Assembly: GCF_014850955.1 (NCBI RefSeq)
Contig: NZ_JACXSS010000001.1
Location: 310,001-374,000 of the forward strand
Length of the DNA: 64,000 nt
Source of the DNA: Methylomonas albis
Lineage (GTDB): Bacteria; Pseudomonadota; Gammaproteobacteria; Methylococcales; Methylomonadaceae
Reading direction: 5' to 3'
Shown here: positions 45,946 through 55,820 of the stretch, in pieces
Position numbering within the stretch: the stretch's first letter is position 1
Layout: each line of letters begins with the position of its first letter
Program-made: the position numbers and the translations under genes
The notes under the pieces: model-generated
Database searches by the model: none
What the model was told of the DNA's origin: nothing
The model's input: only the letters and a program-made list of their open reading frames with translations

Positions 45946-47158
45946 TGGCCTGGCGAAGGGTGGAATCGGCAGGATGACTTAGCAACGCGCCGAGAAAAAA
46001 CGCCAGCAGATAGCCTTCGGCAAAAGTTTTGAAATGCGAGTTGAACAGGCTTGAAGCACAAATAGCCACCAAAAAACTAGCGGCAATCGGCCCGTAGGGC
46101 TTGTTATTCATACCCTGGCGCAATGCGACGACAATATAAGCGAAGAACAGCAGCAAGCCGACCAAGCCGTTTTCCAGCCAAATAAACAGGTATTGATTAT
46201 GCGGATCGCTGGTACTGGTACCCTGCCATCCCTGGCTTTTGGCAGAGGCATAATTACTATAGGTCGGTTTGAACGATGAGGTGCCGTACCCAAACCAAGG
46301 CGCTTTCTCAATGAGCTCTAAGGTGTTTTGATAAAAAATCACCCGAATACCTACTGACGTCAAATCCTTGCTGCTCTGATAACTGGCTTGTTCGTCCCAA
46401 GCCAGTTTGAATCGTTCTTGCAATGTGCTGGAACTAAGGCCAAATGCCACTAACACAATAGCGGCTACCCCAATAATCTGCGGTAGCTTGCTGTAACCAT
46501 ATATTGAGCCAAATGCAAAAACTGCGGCGATGGGTAAGGCTAAATAGCCACTTCTACCCGTACTAACGAAGAAAATATTGAATAGAAAGATGGCTATTCC
46601 TGCCCAAACCGCATATTTCTGGCGGGGGGCGAGGGGTTCCTGCACGAGGAAGATAGCGCAGAGCAGGGCCGCTACAAAAGCAGTGCTCTGTGTGGCATGA
46701 TTGGTCATGAAAATGCCGACTTCATGGTCTTGTCTCACTACAAGATCGAATGCCCAAAGTGGTATGGCGATAATGCCAGCTCCAACCATGGCGATGAAAT
46801 AGCTGTAGACAAACCGTTTTTGCCAAGCCTGTTGCTGAAAAATGCCGATTAGCAGGAACACATATAGCAACTTTTTCCAGCTGGATAATGTTTCCAATTT
46901 GCTGTGCCAGTCTGTTTCGGTGTAAAGCGTGCCGATGATTAACCAAGCAAAGAATAGCATGATCATTTTTCCGACAGGCTGTTGCCAGGATAACTTAAGG
47001 GTCTGCACTGCCTGGCCGGAAAGTAGCCAGAATACCAGCAATGCCACGCTGGCTATGCTTGCAATAGCAGTGGAAATGGGCGCGGCGATGGCTGCGATGA
47101 TGGTCATCCAGCGGCAAAGATTGAGCGATTTCTCGGAAATGGCGGGGTTTGCAAACAT
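45938..47158 (-). CDS. O-antigen ligase family membrane protein (WaaL-like)
   Basis: The protein of about 406 residues has 10 or more membrane helices and the Wzy_C/O-ligase loop 'APWFGYGTSSFKPTYSNYAS' with 'DPHNQYLFIWLENGLVGLLL' downstream. Such enzymes transfer O-polysaccharide to lipid A-core, or polymerise O-units; the sequence alone does not separate the two. I start at ATG 47156-47158; a GTG at 47179 would overlap the GT25 gene. Confidence 0.87.
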   Translation of the reverse strand: MFANPAISEKSLNLCRWMTIIAAIAAPISTAIASIASVALLVFWLLSGQAVQTLKLSWQQPVGKMIMLFFAWLIIGTLYTETDWHSKLETLSSWKKLLYVFLLIGIFQQQAWQKRFVYSYFIAMVGAGIIAIPLWAFDLVVRQDHEVGIFMTNHATQSTAFVAALLCAIFLVQEPLAPRQKYAVWAGIAIFLFNIFFVSTGRSGYLALPIAAVFAFGSIYGYSKLPQIIGVAAIVLVAFGLSSSTLQERFKLAWDEQASYQSSKDLTSVGIRVIFYQNTLELIEKAPWFGYGTSSFKPTYSNYASAKSQGWQGTSTSDPHNQYLFIWLENGLVGLLLFFAYIVVALRQGMNNKPYGPIAASFLVAICASSLFNSHFKTFAEGYLLAFFLGALLSHPADSTLRQANA

Positions 47159-47169
47159 CCTCTGAATCC

Positions 47170-47898
47170 TCAGCGCCACAGCTGGTAGATGTATTTACGC
47201 TTGAGTTTTTCCCAGCGGAAAAACAGTCCTTTCAGCCAGGTGGGCGGATCGGCTTCCAAAGCGCTTTTGAACAGACCGTTTTTACTGCCTTGTTCGATGA
47301 CAGGATCTTCCAGCCAAATCATTTGAATGCCGAGCTGTTTGTCGATTTTTTCGAACTGATTGTCAATCGGTGCGGCGATTTTGTGAGCTTTAATCCAGTC
47401 CAGTCGCCAGCGAGCGGTACTGGCATCGATCAAATAGGAGTCGGCAAAGCGACCGCGATGCCCGAGATAAAGGTATTGATCCGGTTTGCGCTGACTCTTG
47501 GGCGTAAAAAAATTACCGCCGGAACCGATGTAGATGACTTTGTCGCCGGGAAATTGCCCGCTCTGACTAAGCGCTCGCTGTAAACCGAGCTGAAGATCCT
47601 TGCTGAACACCGCGTCGTCTTCAAGCACCAAACAGAAACCTTGGCCATTACCGTCCGCAATTTTCTGTAAGGCCGCCACATGCTTCAACGCACAAGATTG
47701 CTGAGCCGCAGTCAGATGATGGTCGTCACGGAAATACTCATTTAACACGCTGGCTGTCAAGTCTTCTATGTCCCAGTCAAAAATAAACTCCGCCGATAGG
47801 GCAACTTCGCTCAACTGTTGTTCCATGAACATTCGGCGTTGACTGAACTTTTTGACATTCAGAACAAAAATCTGGTCAAGGCTTAGCGAATCCATCAT
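47170..47898 (-). CDS. Family 25 glycosyltransferase (LPS biosynthesis)
   Basis: The 242-residue protein has 'DQIFVLNVKKFSQRRMFMEQ', 'SCALKHVAALQKIADGNGQG' and 'FCLVLEDDAVFSKDLQLGL', matching the Glyco_transf_25 family of LPS sugar transferases. It lies in the same minus-strand group as the ligase and two GT2 genes. Confidence 0.87.
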   Translation of the reverse strand: MMDSLSLDQIFVLNVKKFSQRRMFMEQQLSEVALSAEFIFDWDIEDLTASVLNEYFRDDHHLTAAQQSCALKHVAALQKIADGNGQGFCLVLEDDAVFSKDLQLGLQRALSQSGQFPGDKVIYIGSGGNFFTPKSQRKPDQYLYLGHRGRFADSYLIDASTARWRLDWIKAHKIAAPIDNQFEKIDKQLGIQMIWLEDPVIEQGSKNGLFKSALEADPPTWLKGLFFRWEKLKRKYIYQLWR

Positions 47899-47985
47899 GC
47901 GAATGTGTGTAGGTTGCCTTCAAAAGCGGCGATTATCGGCGGTTTCGCGGAAAATAACATCTTCGTTCTGACTGTTAAGCAGTAT

Positions 47986-49110
47986 TCAAGCTGATTTTGA
48001 GGTTTGTCTGGCTTGCAATGTCTTCGCGATTACGTCGATTACCCGGTCACTGGATAACTGATCGAGGCAGGTGCTGTGGCTTTCGCGGTGCCTATCGCAA
48101 CCTTCCAATTGGCAGGGTAGGCAGTTTTGTTCGGTTTGGCCTTGCAGCAGATAGACATTATGGACGCGGCCTGAGCCGCGAGACGCGAAAGGCGCTTTAT
48201 TCTCACTGTATCCATGCGGCCAGGGCGCCCATTTCTGGGGGGCAGTGGGGCCAAATAAAGCAAAAGTCAGCGTGCCGGTGGCCGCCGCCAGGTGGGTGAT
48301 GCCGGTGTCGGGACCTACAAATAATTTAGCATCGCTAATCAATGCCGACAATTGCGCCAGTGAAAGTTGGCCGGCAAGATTGATCACATCTGCTGGCAGT
48401 TGTTGCTGTAATTCTCGCAGAGCCTCCAGTTCGCTAGGGTTGCCGCTGCCGGTCAATACGACTTTAACACCTCGCTGGTCTAAAAAGGCGATGAGTTCGC
48501 ACCAGCCCTGGGCATGCCACTGTTTATAGCGCCATTGCGGCATAATATGCAGTACGGCGTAGGGCTTGGCGATTGTCGGTAGGGGAATCGTACTGTGTGG
48601 TGGGGTCAGACGATAGCAAGGTGCAATTTCGAGCAGTGCACAGAAGCGCAAATTTTCCAATACGGCGTGTCCGTAATCCGCACCAAATACCAGCCAACGG
48701 TTTAGCAGCGCTTTTTTCCACCAAGCCTTAGCGGCATCGTCGGGTACAAAGCCGATGCTGGTCTTGCCAGCTATCAGCGCACTTAGCGTGGGCCGGTCGC
48801 CTGCTTGCGTGGAAATGGCTAAATCGTATCGGCGAAATAAACTTAGCAACAATTTGCCGAAAGCCATGCCGCCGGGTTTGCCTGCTACTGTAATCAAGCG
48901 CTGAATGTCGGGATTACCTTCCAGCATCCCCGCATTACTTGCCGGTAACAGGACATCGATTTCCGCTTCCGGATAGGCGTGCTTCAGTGACGAGATTAGT
49001 GGGGTAACCAGTAGCGTATCGCCCAGATAACGTAGCGTTATCACCAAAATGCGTTTAGGTTGTATATTGAGCGGTTTTGGCTTGGGCATGGAGCGCTGGC
49101 TAATCAACAT
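47986..49110 (-). CDS. Family 9 glycosyltransferase (heptosyltransferase-like)
   Basis: The 374-residue protein has 'ILVITLRYLGDTLLVTPLIS' at the start and 'LFVGPDTGITHLAAATGTLT' followed by 'FALFGPTAPQKWAPWPHG', the GT9/heptosyltransferase pattern. It most resembles WaaQ/WaaF-type core enzymes; the acceptor is not known. The start codon lies only 27 bases from the divergent msbA start, so the promoters of the two genes must overlap their coding regions or lie inside them. An ATG at 49089 is an alternative start. Confidence 0.87.
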   Translation of the reverse strand: MLISQRSMPKPKPLNIQPKRILVITLRYLGDTLLVTPLISSLKHAYPEAEIDVLLPASNAGMLEGNPDIQRLITVAGKPGGMAFGKLLLSLFRRYDLAISTQAGDRPTLSALIAGKTSIGFVPDDAAKAWWKKALLNRWLVFGADYGHAVLENLRFCALLEIAPCYRLTPPHSTIPLPTIAKPYAVLHIMPQWRYKQWHAQGWCELIAFLDQRGVKVVLTGSGNPSELEALRELQQQLPADVINLAGQLSLAQLSALISDAKLFVGPDTGITHLAAATGTLTFALFGPTAPQKWAPWPHGYSENKAPFASRGSGRVHNVYLLQGQTEQNCLPCQLEGCDRHRESHSTCLDQLSSDRVIDVIAKTLQARQTSKSA

Positions 49111-49137
49111 GGGCTTACATTTTAAAGGTAAACAGTA

Positions 49138-50928
49138 TTGAACACGTTAGAAAATTCGCGCAAAACAATGACGGACGGCCAGGTTTACAAGCGGTTGCTG
49201 GCGTTTGTGGTGCCGTATTGGCGTTTATTTATAGTCTGCGCCATCGGTTTTGCGATTTACGCCGCCACCGAGCCGGCGGTGGTGATGATTATTCAGCGCA
49301 TCATCGACAGCTTTGGCGCGCCTGATCGGAGCGACATTCAATACTTGCCACTGGCCTTCGTGGTGCTGTTTTTGGTGCGCGGTATCGGCTCGTTTTTGGG
49401 CAACTACTATCTGGCGCGAATTTCCGGCAATTTGATTCACAAACTGCGTTGCGAGATTTTTAACCAGTACACCCGCTTGTCTGTGCAATATTTCGATGCG
49501 CATAACAGCGGCTACATGATTTCGCGGATTACCAATAACATCGGCGAAGTCACCCGCGCCACCTCCGATTCGATTCGTTCTTTCGTACGAGAGGGTTTTA
49601 CAGCCGTGGGCTTGCTGGGTTATCTGGCGTATACCAACTGGCAACTCTCCTTGGTGTTTTTGGCGATAGCACCGGTGGTGGCGATTATGGTGCGTTACGT
49701 TGGAAAACGCCTGAAACGCCTGAGCCGAAATATGCAAGATACCGTGGGTGACTTGACGCATATCACCTCGGAAATGGTGGCTGGAAATCGGATTGTGAAA
49801 AGTTTTGGCGGCGAACATTATGAGAGGCAGCGCTTTAAAGCCGCCAGCCTGGATAACCGCACCCAGTACCGCAAGCTGATTATGACGGTATCCCTGAATA
49901 ACCCGTTGATGCAATTGGTCATTTCCTTCGCATTGGCCGGCATGATGTATTTGGCCTTGATCATGATGAAGTCGTCCAGTCCGGGTGAATTTGTCGGCTT
50001 TTTTACCGCGGCGTTCTTGCTGCCGAAACCGATTCGGCAATTGAGCGATGCCAATTCCGAGATTTTGCGGGGTATTGCCGCTGCCGAGTCTTTGTTCGAA
50101 GTGTTGGACGAGCCGGCCGAAATCGACGGCGGCGATTATCAGGTTGAGCGTAGCCAGGGCCGCATCGAATTCAAAAATCTCAGTTTTAGCTATCCCGGCA
50201 GTGAAACCCCGGCCTTGAATAGCATCAATGTGACAATCGAACCCGGTCAGACCGTAGCCTTGGTGGGGGCTTCGGGTGGCGGTAAAAGCACGATGATTAA
50301 TCTGTTGCCGCGTTTTTACGACTACGAGCAGGGCGAGATTTTGATCGATGGCGTGCCGTTAAAACGCTACCGATTGGATAGTTTGCGCCGGCAGATCGCC
50401 TTGGTCACGCAGAACGTCACCTTATTCAATGCGTCCGTCGCGAATAATATCGCGTATGGCGCCTTACAAGGCGCGGCCAGAGAGCAGATAGAGCAGGCCG
50501 CCATCGATGCTTATGCGATGGACTTTATCAGCAAAATGCCGCAAGGCCTGGAAACCGAAATCGGTGAGAACGGCGTCAAGCTGTCCGGCGGGCAGCGCCA
50601 GCGTTTAGCCTTGGCGCGGGCCTTGTTGAAAGACGCGCCTATTTTGATTCTGGATGAAGCTACTTCGGCGCTGGATACCGAATCGGAGCGCTACATTCAG
50701 GCGGCGTTGAATCGGGTGATGCAAGGCCGTACCACCTTGGTGGTGGCGCATCGCTTGTCCACCATAGAAAGCGCTGACGTCATCCTGGTGATGGACAAAG
50801 GCCGGATAGTCGAGGAAGGTTCCCATCGCGAACTGTTGGCCCGTGACGGGGCGTATGCCAAATTGCATAAGATGCAGTTTCAGGATGTCGGACAGACAAA
50901 ATCGGTCGAACAATCGGCTCAGGAGTGA
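49138..50928 (+). CDS. msbA: Lipid A export ABC transporter MsbA
   Basis: The 596-residue half-transporter has six membrane helices in residues 20-320, then an ATPase domain: Walker A 'VALVGASGGGKSTMINLLPR' (about 376-385), signature 'LSGGQRQRLALARALL' and Walker B 'ILILDEATSALDTESERYI'. It flips lipid A-core across the inner membrane. I use the TTG at 49138, with AAAGGT upstream; the in-frame ATG at 49168 is an alternative. The neighbourhood of LPS genes supports MsbA over other exporters. Confidence 0.93.
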   Translation: MNTLENSRKTMTDGQVYKRLLAFVVPYWRLFIVCAIGFAIYAATEPAVVMIIQRIIDSFGAPDRSDIQYLPLAFVVLFLVRGIGSFLGNYYLARISGNLIHKLRCEIFNQYTRLSVQYFDAHNSGYMISRITNNIGEVTRATSDSIRSFVREGFTAVGLLGYLAYTNWQLSLVFLAIAPVVAIMVRYVGKRLKRLSRNMQDTVGDLTHITSEMVAGNRIVKSFGGEHYERQRFKAASLDNRTQYRKLIMTVSLNNPLMQLVISFALAGMMYLALIMMKSSSPGEFVGFFTAAFLLPKPIRQLSDANSEILRGIAAAESLFEVLDEPAEIDGGDYQVERSQGRIEFKNLSFSYPGSETPALNSINVTIEPGQTVALVGASGGGKSTMINLLPRFYDYEQGEILIDGVPLKRYRLDSLRRQIALVTQNVTLFNASVANNIAYGALQGAAREQIEQAAIDAYAMDFISKMPQGLETEIGENGVKLSGGQRQRLALARALLKDAPILILDEATSALDTESERYIQAALNRVMQGRTTLVVAHRLSTIESADVILVMDKGRIVEEGSHRELLARDGAYAKLHKMQFQDVGQTKSVEQSAQE

Positions 50929-50973
50929 TGTGTCAACCGGTGGCTCCGATGATCCGCCGGTTGAGAGAGGTGT

Positions 50974-52098
50974 TTAAAATTGTTTGGAGTTTTTGCTGTT
51001 GCGAAACACCAGCGGCTTTTCTTGATCGGACAGCGCTAGTTCGCGCGCCGAATTGATCGCGGTGTCGATTCTATGCCGTTCCGGGGATTTACTGCACACC
51101 GGGTCGGTGCTGTACATGTCGCCGTTGAACAAGAAGGCCTGGCAGCGGCAGCCGCCAAAGTCTTTGAGTTTCTCGTCGCAACTGCGGCAAGGCTCCTGCA
51201 TCCACTCGGTGCCGCGGAAGAAGTTGAAGGTTTTCGATTCGTTCCAGATTTCCTCAATGCTGAAATCCTTGACATTCGGGCAATCCAGACCGGGCAGTTC
51301 GCGTGCCGAATGGCAGGGCAGTGCGGTGCCGTCCGGGGCGATAGTCAAAAAGGTGGTGCCCCAGCCGTTCATGCAGGCTTTTGGCCTGTCTTCGTAGTAA
51401 TCAGGCACCACGTAATAAATCTTCATCTTGCCGGCGACTTTTTCTTTATATGCCTGGGCAATTTTTTCCGCTTCTTCGAATTGTTCCCTGGTTGGCAGCA
51501 GCGCGTCGCGATTCAAATGGGCCCAGCCGTAATATTGGGTGTTGGCCAGTTCCAGATAATCGGCGCCTAGGTTTTCGGCCATTTCCAGAATTTGCGGCAT
51601 TTGGTGAATGTTTTCGCGATGAATCACGACGCACAGCACCATCGGATAGCCGTGTTTTTTAATCAGTCTCGCCACATTCTGTTTGTGTTGGTAGGTAGCG
51701 GTGCCGGCGATATGATCGTTCAGCTCCTGGGTGCTGGCTTGGATACTGATCTGGATGTGGTCTAAACCGGCTTGCTTTAATTCGACGATTTTTTCTTCAG
51801 TCAATCCATAGCCGGAAGTGATTAGGTTGGAGTAATAACCCAATTCGCGCGCGTAACCGACTAATTCGGTCAAGTCCTGGCGAGTCAGCGGTTCGCCGCC
51901 GGAAAAACCCAGCTGCACCGCACCCATTTTGCGCGCCTGACTTAATACCTGTTTCCAATCGTCCGTGCTCAATTCATTCGGGTATTTGGCGTAATCCAGC
52001 GGATTGGAGCAATAGGGGCATTGCAGCGGGCACTTGTAGCTCAGTTCCGCCAGTAACCAGCGCGGCGGGGTGATATTAAGCTTGTCTGATCCAGCCAT
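50974..52098 (-). CDS. pqqE: PqqA peptide cross-linking radical SAM enzyme PqqE
   Basis: The 374-residue protein has the radical SAM cluster motif '[12 protein letters not shown]' (Cys23, Cys27, Cys30), the GGEP-like '[13 protein letters not shown]', and SPASM cysteines near the C-terminus ('[13 protein letters not shown]', '[17 protein letters not shown]'). It joins the Glu and Tyr side chains of PqqA. It overlaps pqqD by 23 bases, which fits the need for PqqD as its peptide chaperone. Confidence 0.96.
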   Translation of the reverse strand: MAGSDKLNITPPRWLLAELSYKCPLQCPYCSNPLDYAKYPNELSTDDWKQVLSQARKMGAVQLGFSGGEPLTRQDLTELVGYARELGYYSNLITSGYGLTEEKIVELKQAGLDHIQISIQASTQELNDHIAGTATYQHKQNVARLIKKHGYPMVLCVVIHRENIHQMPQILEMAENLGADYLELANTQYYGWAHLNRDALLPTREQFEEAEKIAQAYKEKVAGKMKIYYVVPDYYEDRPKACMNGWGTTFLTIAPDGTALPCHSARELPGLDCPNVKDFSIEEIWNESKTFNFFRGTEWMQEPCRSCDEKLKDFGGCRCQAFLFNGDMYSTDPVCSKSPERHRIDTAINSARELALSDQEKPLVFRNSKNSKQF

Positions 52099-52348
52099 TT
52101 TGTAATGCCACGTTCAAAAAGTTAGTGATGTCGTTGGTCAGGCCGGACGTGGCGAATTTCTCCTCCAAGTCGGTGACGATTTGTGCCAGCAGCCTGCTGC
52201 CGTCGCATAACTTGAGTATTTCCGCCGAACTTTGGTTTAACTCGACCATGCCTTCCGGGTACAGAATCACGTATTTTTGCTGGGCTTCTTCCCATTGCAG
52301 CCTGTGCAGGGGTGAGAATTGGATAAGTTGATCGGGGGAGATGGTCAT
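52076..52348 (-). CDS. pqqD: PQQ biosynthesis peptide chaperone PqqD
   Basis: The protein of 90 residues has '[20 protein letters not shown]' and '[20 protein letters not shown]', the PqqD winged-helix pattern. It binds PqqA and presents it to PqqE. I start at ATG 52346-52348 with GGA close upstream; a longer frame begins at 52369. Confidence 0.95.
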   Translation of the reverse strand: MTISPDQLIQFSPLHRLQWEEAQQKYVILYPEGMVELNQSSAEILKLCDGSRLLAQIVTDLEEKFATSGLTNDITNFLNVALQNGWIRQA

Positions 52349-52381
52349 AGAGTTCCGGTGTTTAAGCAAACGGCTGGCGAA

Positions 52382-52945
52382 TCAAGCAATTTCGATGTCT
52401 TCAAAAATTTCCGCTAGCGGCAAGCTGATGCTCAAGCTGTGCAGTTGGCAATCGACTTCGCCTACGTAGTCGTGTAGTAGCCAATCGTTTTCGGCTGTGC
52501 GGCGGAAGCACTCGACGCGGCGCGCGTCGATGTCGACGATCAGGTATTCTTGTAACGACGCGAGTTTGCGGTAGGCAGCGAATTTGCCGCCGCGGTCGTA
52601 AGCAGCGGTCGAGTCGGATAGAACTTCGACGATCAGCGTTGGGTTGGAAATATATTGTTGGTTGCCCAAGTCACCGGGATCGCAGGATACCATCACGTCA
52701 GGGTAAAAAAACGCGTCGGCTGCTTCGACTTTCAATTTCAAATCTGCGATATAAGGCCGGCAAGGCGTGCCGCGTAAGCGTTGTTTCAAGGCGGACGCGA
52801 TATTCAGACTGACAACGACGTGATCCTGCCTTGCGCCAACCATGGCAAACACCTCGCCGGCGACAAATTCGTGCTTTTCGGCCTGAGTTTCTTCCCAAGC
52901 CAGATAATCCTCTGCACTAAAATGAAGTCGCTCGGCGGTTTGCAT
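52382..52945 (-). CDS. Uma2/DUF820-family PD-(D/E)XK protein inserted in the pqq cluster
   Basis: The protein of 187 residues has the DUF820 start 'FSAEDYLAWEETQAEKHEFV', then 'YIADLKLKVEAADAFFYPDV' and 'LIVEVLSDSTAAYDRGGKF' with the restriction-like catalytic Asp/Glu-x-Lys pattern ('PDVMVS', 'VEVLS'), and 'EYLIVDIDARRVECFRR'. The family is common in cyanobacteria and is of unknown role. The ATG at 52943-52945 follows the pqqC stop by 2 bases, so it is inserted tightly in the operon, and pqqD starts 33 bases after its end. It has no known part in PQQ synthesis. Confidence 0.88.
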   Translation of the reverse strand: MQTAERLHFSAEDYLAWEETQAEKHEFVAGEVFAMVGARQDHVVVSLNIASALKQRLRGTPCRPYIADLKLKVEAADAFFYPDVMVSCDPGDLGNQQYISNPTLIVEVLSDSTAAYDRGGKFAAYRKLASLQEYLIVDIDARRVECFRRTAENDWLLHDYVGEVDCQLHSLSISLPLAEIFEDIEIA

Positions 52946-52947
52946 CG

Positions 52948-53676
52948 CTATTTTCCGATGTTGAAATAAGGCGGCATGTCGGCGACATAGGCCAGATACA
53001 TCGCATCGGCCATGCTCCACAATACATCCAGTTTAAATTTCAGAATTTGCACCATCCGTTCCTGTTGTTCGCGAGTTTTGTACCAGTCCAGCGTCAGTTC
53101 CAAGCCGTGTTCCACATCGCGACGGGCTTCGGTCAGGCGTTTGCGGAAGTAAGTGTAACCCTCTTGTTCGACCCAGGGATAGACGTCGGGCCAGTTGTCC
53201 AGGCGCTGTTGATGAATTTTCGGGGCGAATAGTTCCGTCAATGAGGAGCTGGCAGCTTCGTGCCATTCCGCACGGCGGGCGAAATTGACGTAGGCATCCA
53301 CGGCAAAACGTACGCCGGGCAGTACGTGTTCTAGCGAGGTTATTTCTTCACGCGTCAGACCCACTGCGATGCCTAAGCGGATCCAAGCCTCGATGCCGCC
53401 AGGATCGCCGGGATGGCCGTCGTGGTCCAGAATGCGCTGTACCCATTTGGCGCGGGTTTCGCGGTCCGGGCAGTTGGCCATGATGTTGGCGTCCTTGATC
53501 GGGATCATCACCTGGTAATAAAAGCGGTTGGCGACCCAGCCTTGCAGTTGCTGCTTGGTTAGTTTGCCTTCATTCATCAGCGTGTGCATCGGATGATGAA
53601 TGTGGTAGAACTTTTCCATGCCGCGCAGCTTGGCTTCAAATTCTTCGCGGCTCCAGGGTTGATTATCAGCAGTCAT
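52948..53676 (-). CDS. pqqC: Pyrroloquinoline-quinone synthase PqqC
   Basis: The 242-residue helical oxidase has '[20 protein letters not shown]', '[20 protein letters not shown]', '[20 protein letters not shown]' and '[16 protein letters not shown]'. It performs the last oxidation and ring closure to PQQ. It is 12 bases downstream of pqqB. Confidence 0.96.
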   Translation of the reverse strand: MTADNQPWSREEFEAKLRGMEKFYHIHHPMHTLMNEGKLTKQQLQGWVANRFYYQVMIPIKDANIMANCPDRETRAKWVQRILDHDGHPGDPGGIEAWIRLGIAVGLTREEITSLEHVLPGVRFAVDAYVNFARRAEWHEAASSSLTELFAPKIHQQRLDNWPDVYPWVEQEGYTYFRKRLTEARRDVEHGLELTLDWYKTREQQERMVQILKFKLDVLWSMADAMYLAYVADMPPYFNIGK

Positions 53677-53688
53677 GTAACACCTTTT

Positions 53689-54600
53689 TTATAAGTCAAT
53701 TTCCAGTCCGTCGTAAGCCACTTCGATGCCGTTGGCATCCAGGGTTTTACGCTCCGGCGAATCTTCGTCGAGAATCGGGTTGGTGTTGTTGATATGAATC
53801 AAAATTTTCCGGGCCTTGGGTACACCATTCAACACTTCAATCATGCCGCCGGGGCCGGATTGTGGCAAGTGGCCGATTTCGCGGGCATGTTTGTGGCTGA
53901 TGCCGCGGGTAACCATTTCGTCGTTGGTCCAGAAGGTGCCGTCCACCATCAGGCAGTCGACCGCTTGCATGGCGTTAAATACATGCGGTTCGATTTCGCC
54001 CAAGCCCGGTGAGTAATACAGTTTTTTGCCGGTGGAAATCTGCTCGACGATCACGCCGATGTTGTCGCCATCGTGCGGGTCGTGACGGTGCGGCGAATAA
54101 GGCGGTGCCTTGCTTTTCAAAGCATGGGCATAAATCCGAATGTCGTCTATGCCAGGAATCTCGAACGGGGTTTCGTCACAGGCAATCGGATGATGATTGA
54201 CGGTGCAATAGTCTTTCAACATATTGAAAAGCGGAAAGCCCGTAGTCAAATCCTGCTTGACCATCTCGGTGCAATACACGTTCAAGGGTTTGCCTTCACG
54301 CAGCATCAACATGCCGGTGGTGTGGTCGATTTGGCTATCGATCAGTAGCACGGCTTTGATGCCGGTATCGCGGATGCCTTCTTTGGGCTGAATCGCCGGA
54401 AACGCTTCCAGTTGGGCGCGGATGTCGGGCGAAGTGTTAAACAGCAGCCAGTTGCGGTTGTCGGTGCTGATCGCAATCGACGATTGGGTGCGGGCCTTGC
54501 CATTGAATTGGCCGTTACGCAAGCGTCGGCAATTATCGCAGTTGCAGTTCCATTGCGGAAAACCGCCACCGGCGCCGGCGCCGAGAACTCTTATTTTCAT
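53689..54600 (-). CDS. pqqB: PQQ biosynthesis metal-dependent hydroxylase PqqB
   Basis: The 303-residue metallo-beta-lactamase-fold protein starts '[20 protein letters not shown]' with the zinc-binding 'CNCDNCRRL', and has '[19 protein letters not shown]'. It hydroxylates the cross-linked Tyr-derived intermediate. It lies after the hairpin that follows pqqA. Confidence 0.96.
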   Translation of the reverse strand: MKIRVLGAGAGGGFPQWNCNCDNCRRLRNGQFNGKARTQSSIAISTDNRNWLLFNTSPDIRAQLEAFPAIQPKEGIRDTGIKAVLLIDSQIDHTTGMLMLREGKPLNVYCTEMVKQDLTTGFPLFNMLKDYCTVNHHPIACDETPFEIPGIDDIRIYAHALKSKAPPYSPHRHDPHDGDNIGVIVEQISTGKKLYYSPGLGEIEPHVFNAMQAVDCLMVDGTFWTNDEMVTRGISHKHAREIGHLPQSGPGGMIEVLNGVPKARKILIHINNTNPILDEDSPERKTLDANGIEVAYDGLEIDL

Positions 54601-54661
54601 GTTCGCTTTAGGGTGTTGGTGAACGAGCGAGGCATGATACGGGATTCAAAAACGCCAGGCA

Positions 54662-54692
54662 AAAAAAAGGGGCAGGAAAATGCCCCTTTTTT
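54662..54692 (-). terminator. Terminator-like hairpin between pqqA and pqqB
   Basis: AAAAAAAGGGGCA (54662-54674) and TGCCCCTTTTTT (54681-54692) form a strong GC stem flanked by A and T runs, so it works on both strands. On the minus strand it follows the pqqA stop by 18 bases. It probably lets most transcripts end after pqqA and so gives an excess of the precursor peptide over the enzymes. Confidence 0.8.
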
Positions 54693-54709
54693 ATCGTCAA
54701 CCCTAAGGA

Positions 54710-54784
54710 TTAACGGTTGTAGATGTACATCGTAACTTCAAAACCGAAACGCATGTCATTGTAAGCTGGTGTTTCCCATTTCAT
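54710..54784 (-). CDS. pqqA: PQQ precursor peptide PqqA
   Basis: The 24-residue peptide starts MKWETPAYNDM and ends FEVTMYIYNR. It has the conserved Glu16 and Tyr20 in the E-x-x-x-Y pattern that PqqE joins. GGAGGG stands about 9 bases before the ATG. The gene is too short for ordinary ORF calling. It heads the minus-strand pqqABC-D-E cluster and supplies the backbone of PQQ, the cofactor of methanol dehydrogenase. Confidence 0.96.
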   Translation of the reverse strand: MKWETPAYNDMRFGFEVTMYIYNR

Positions 54785-54846
54785 TTATATACCCTCCAAA
54801 GGTTTTGTTGTTGTGTGCGATAGCTTGATCGAGAAAGCTGCGCAGA

Positions 54847-54875
54847 AGTATACGATGAAGTTTTTCTTTGCGCAA
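54847..54875 (-). promoter_or_regulatory. Candidate sigma-70 promoter of pqqA
   Basis: Read on the minus strand, TTGCGC (54875-54870) and TATACT (54852-54847) are 17 bp apart. The -10 matches TATAAT in 5 of 6 bases. The expected start near 54840 gives a leader of about 55 nt before the pqqA ATG. Confidence 0.5.
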
Positions 54876-54938
54876 CAGAGCAATCAAGCCGGAACTAACA
54901 GCCGTTCGAGCTATGTCGCGGCACATAAGTTCCCTGGC

Positions 54939-55727
54939 TTACCAAGCCATTTTCAGCGCAAGCGCCAACAGCACAATCGCGAAGTAACGCTTCAATTTTT
55001 GTGCCGGTAAACGGTGTGCCAATTTGGCACCCAAAGGTGCGGTAAACATACTGGTCAGGACAATGCCGGCAAAGGCCGGGAGGTATAGATAACCTAAGCT
55101 GCCAACCGGTAATTGATTGTCGTGCCAGCCCAATATGGCATAACTGGTTGCAGCCGCCAGGGCGATAGGTATTGCGCAGGTACTGGAGGTGGCGACCGCG
55201 TTTTTCATGATCAGGCCGTTGTTCACTAGGTAAGGCACCGTCATCGTGCCGCCGCCTATGCCCAATATCGCCGACAGCACACCGATCAGCATACCCAACG
55301 GGTAGTCCAAAAACTGCTTGGCAGGATGATATGAAACTTTTGTTCGCTTGGGTATGGCCATTTGCGCGCAGGTATAAATTAGATAGGTAACGAAAAACCA
55401 GCGTAGTAAATCCGCGCTGATGTATTCGGCCAGCACTGCGCCGCCGCCTGCGCCCAGCAGCATGCTTGGGGCTAAATGTTTTGCCCGTCGCCAGTCGATG
55501 TTTCCTAGTTTGTGGTGTGTGCGCACCGAGGCCGCCGATGTAAATATCGCGGTTGCCAATGAGGTGGCGACGGCAATCAGCATGATTTGTTCGGGATGGA
55601 ACTGCTGAGCCTGGAATAGCAAGGCCAGTACCGGCACGATCAAGGCACCGCCGCCTATACCGAACAAGCCAGCGCAAACGCCGGCAAAAATGCCCAGTAA
55701 AAGGCTGGCTAAAAAAATTTCCGTCAT
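54939..55727 (-). CDS. TauE/SafE-family membrane permease
   Basis: The protein of about 262 residues has eight predicted membrane helices and the repeated TauE signature in each half: 'AGLFGIGGGALIVPVL' near the start and 'GVLSAILGIGGGTMTVPYLV' in the middle. Members move sulfite, sulfonates or other small anions; the substrate cannot be told from sequence. I start at ATG 55725-55727 ('MTEIFLASLLLGIFAG'); a longer frame begins at 55775 close to the divergent cca gene. Confidence 0.88.
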   Translation of the reverse strand: MTEIFLASLLLGIFAGVCAGLFGIGGGALIVPVLALLFQAQQFHPEQIMLIAVATSLATAIFTSAASVRTHHKLGNIDWRRAKHLAPSMLLGAGGGAVLAEYISADLLRWFFVTYLIYTCAQMAIPKRTKVSYHPAKQFLDYPLGMLIGVLSAILGIGGGTMTVPYLVNNGLIMKNAVATSSTCAIPIALAAATSYAILGWHDNQLPVGSLGYLYLPAFAGIVLTSMFTAPLGAKLAHRLPAQKLKRYFAIVLLALALKMAW

Positions 55728-55820
55728 GATGAATAATGGCTGGGGAATAAGCAAAGCACTATGATAGCGACTCATTTATACTGTGTCTTTTGGTCCATTT
55801 AGCAGGCGAGTGGGTAAGGC

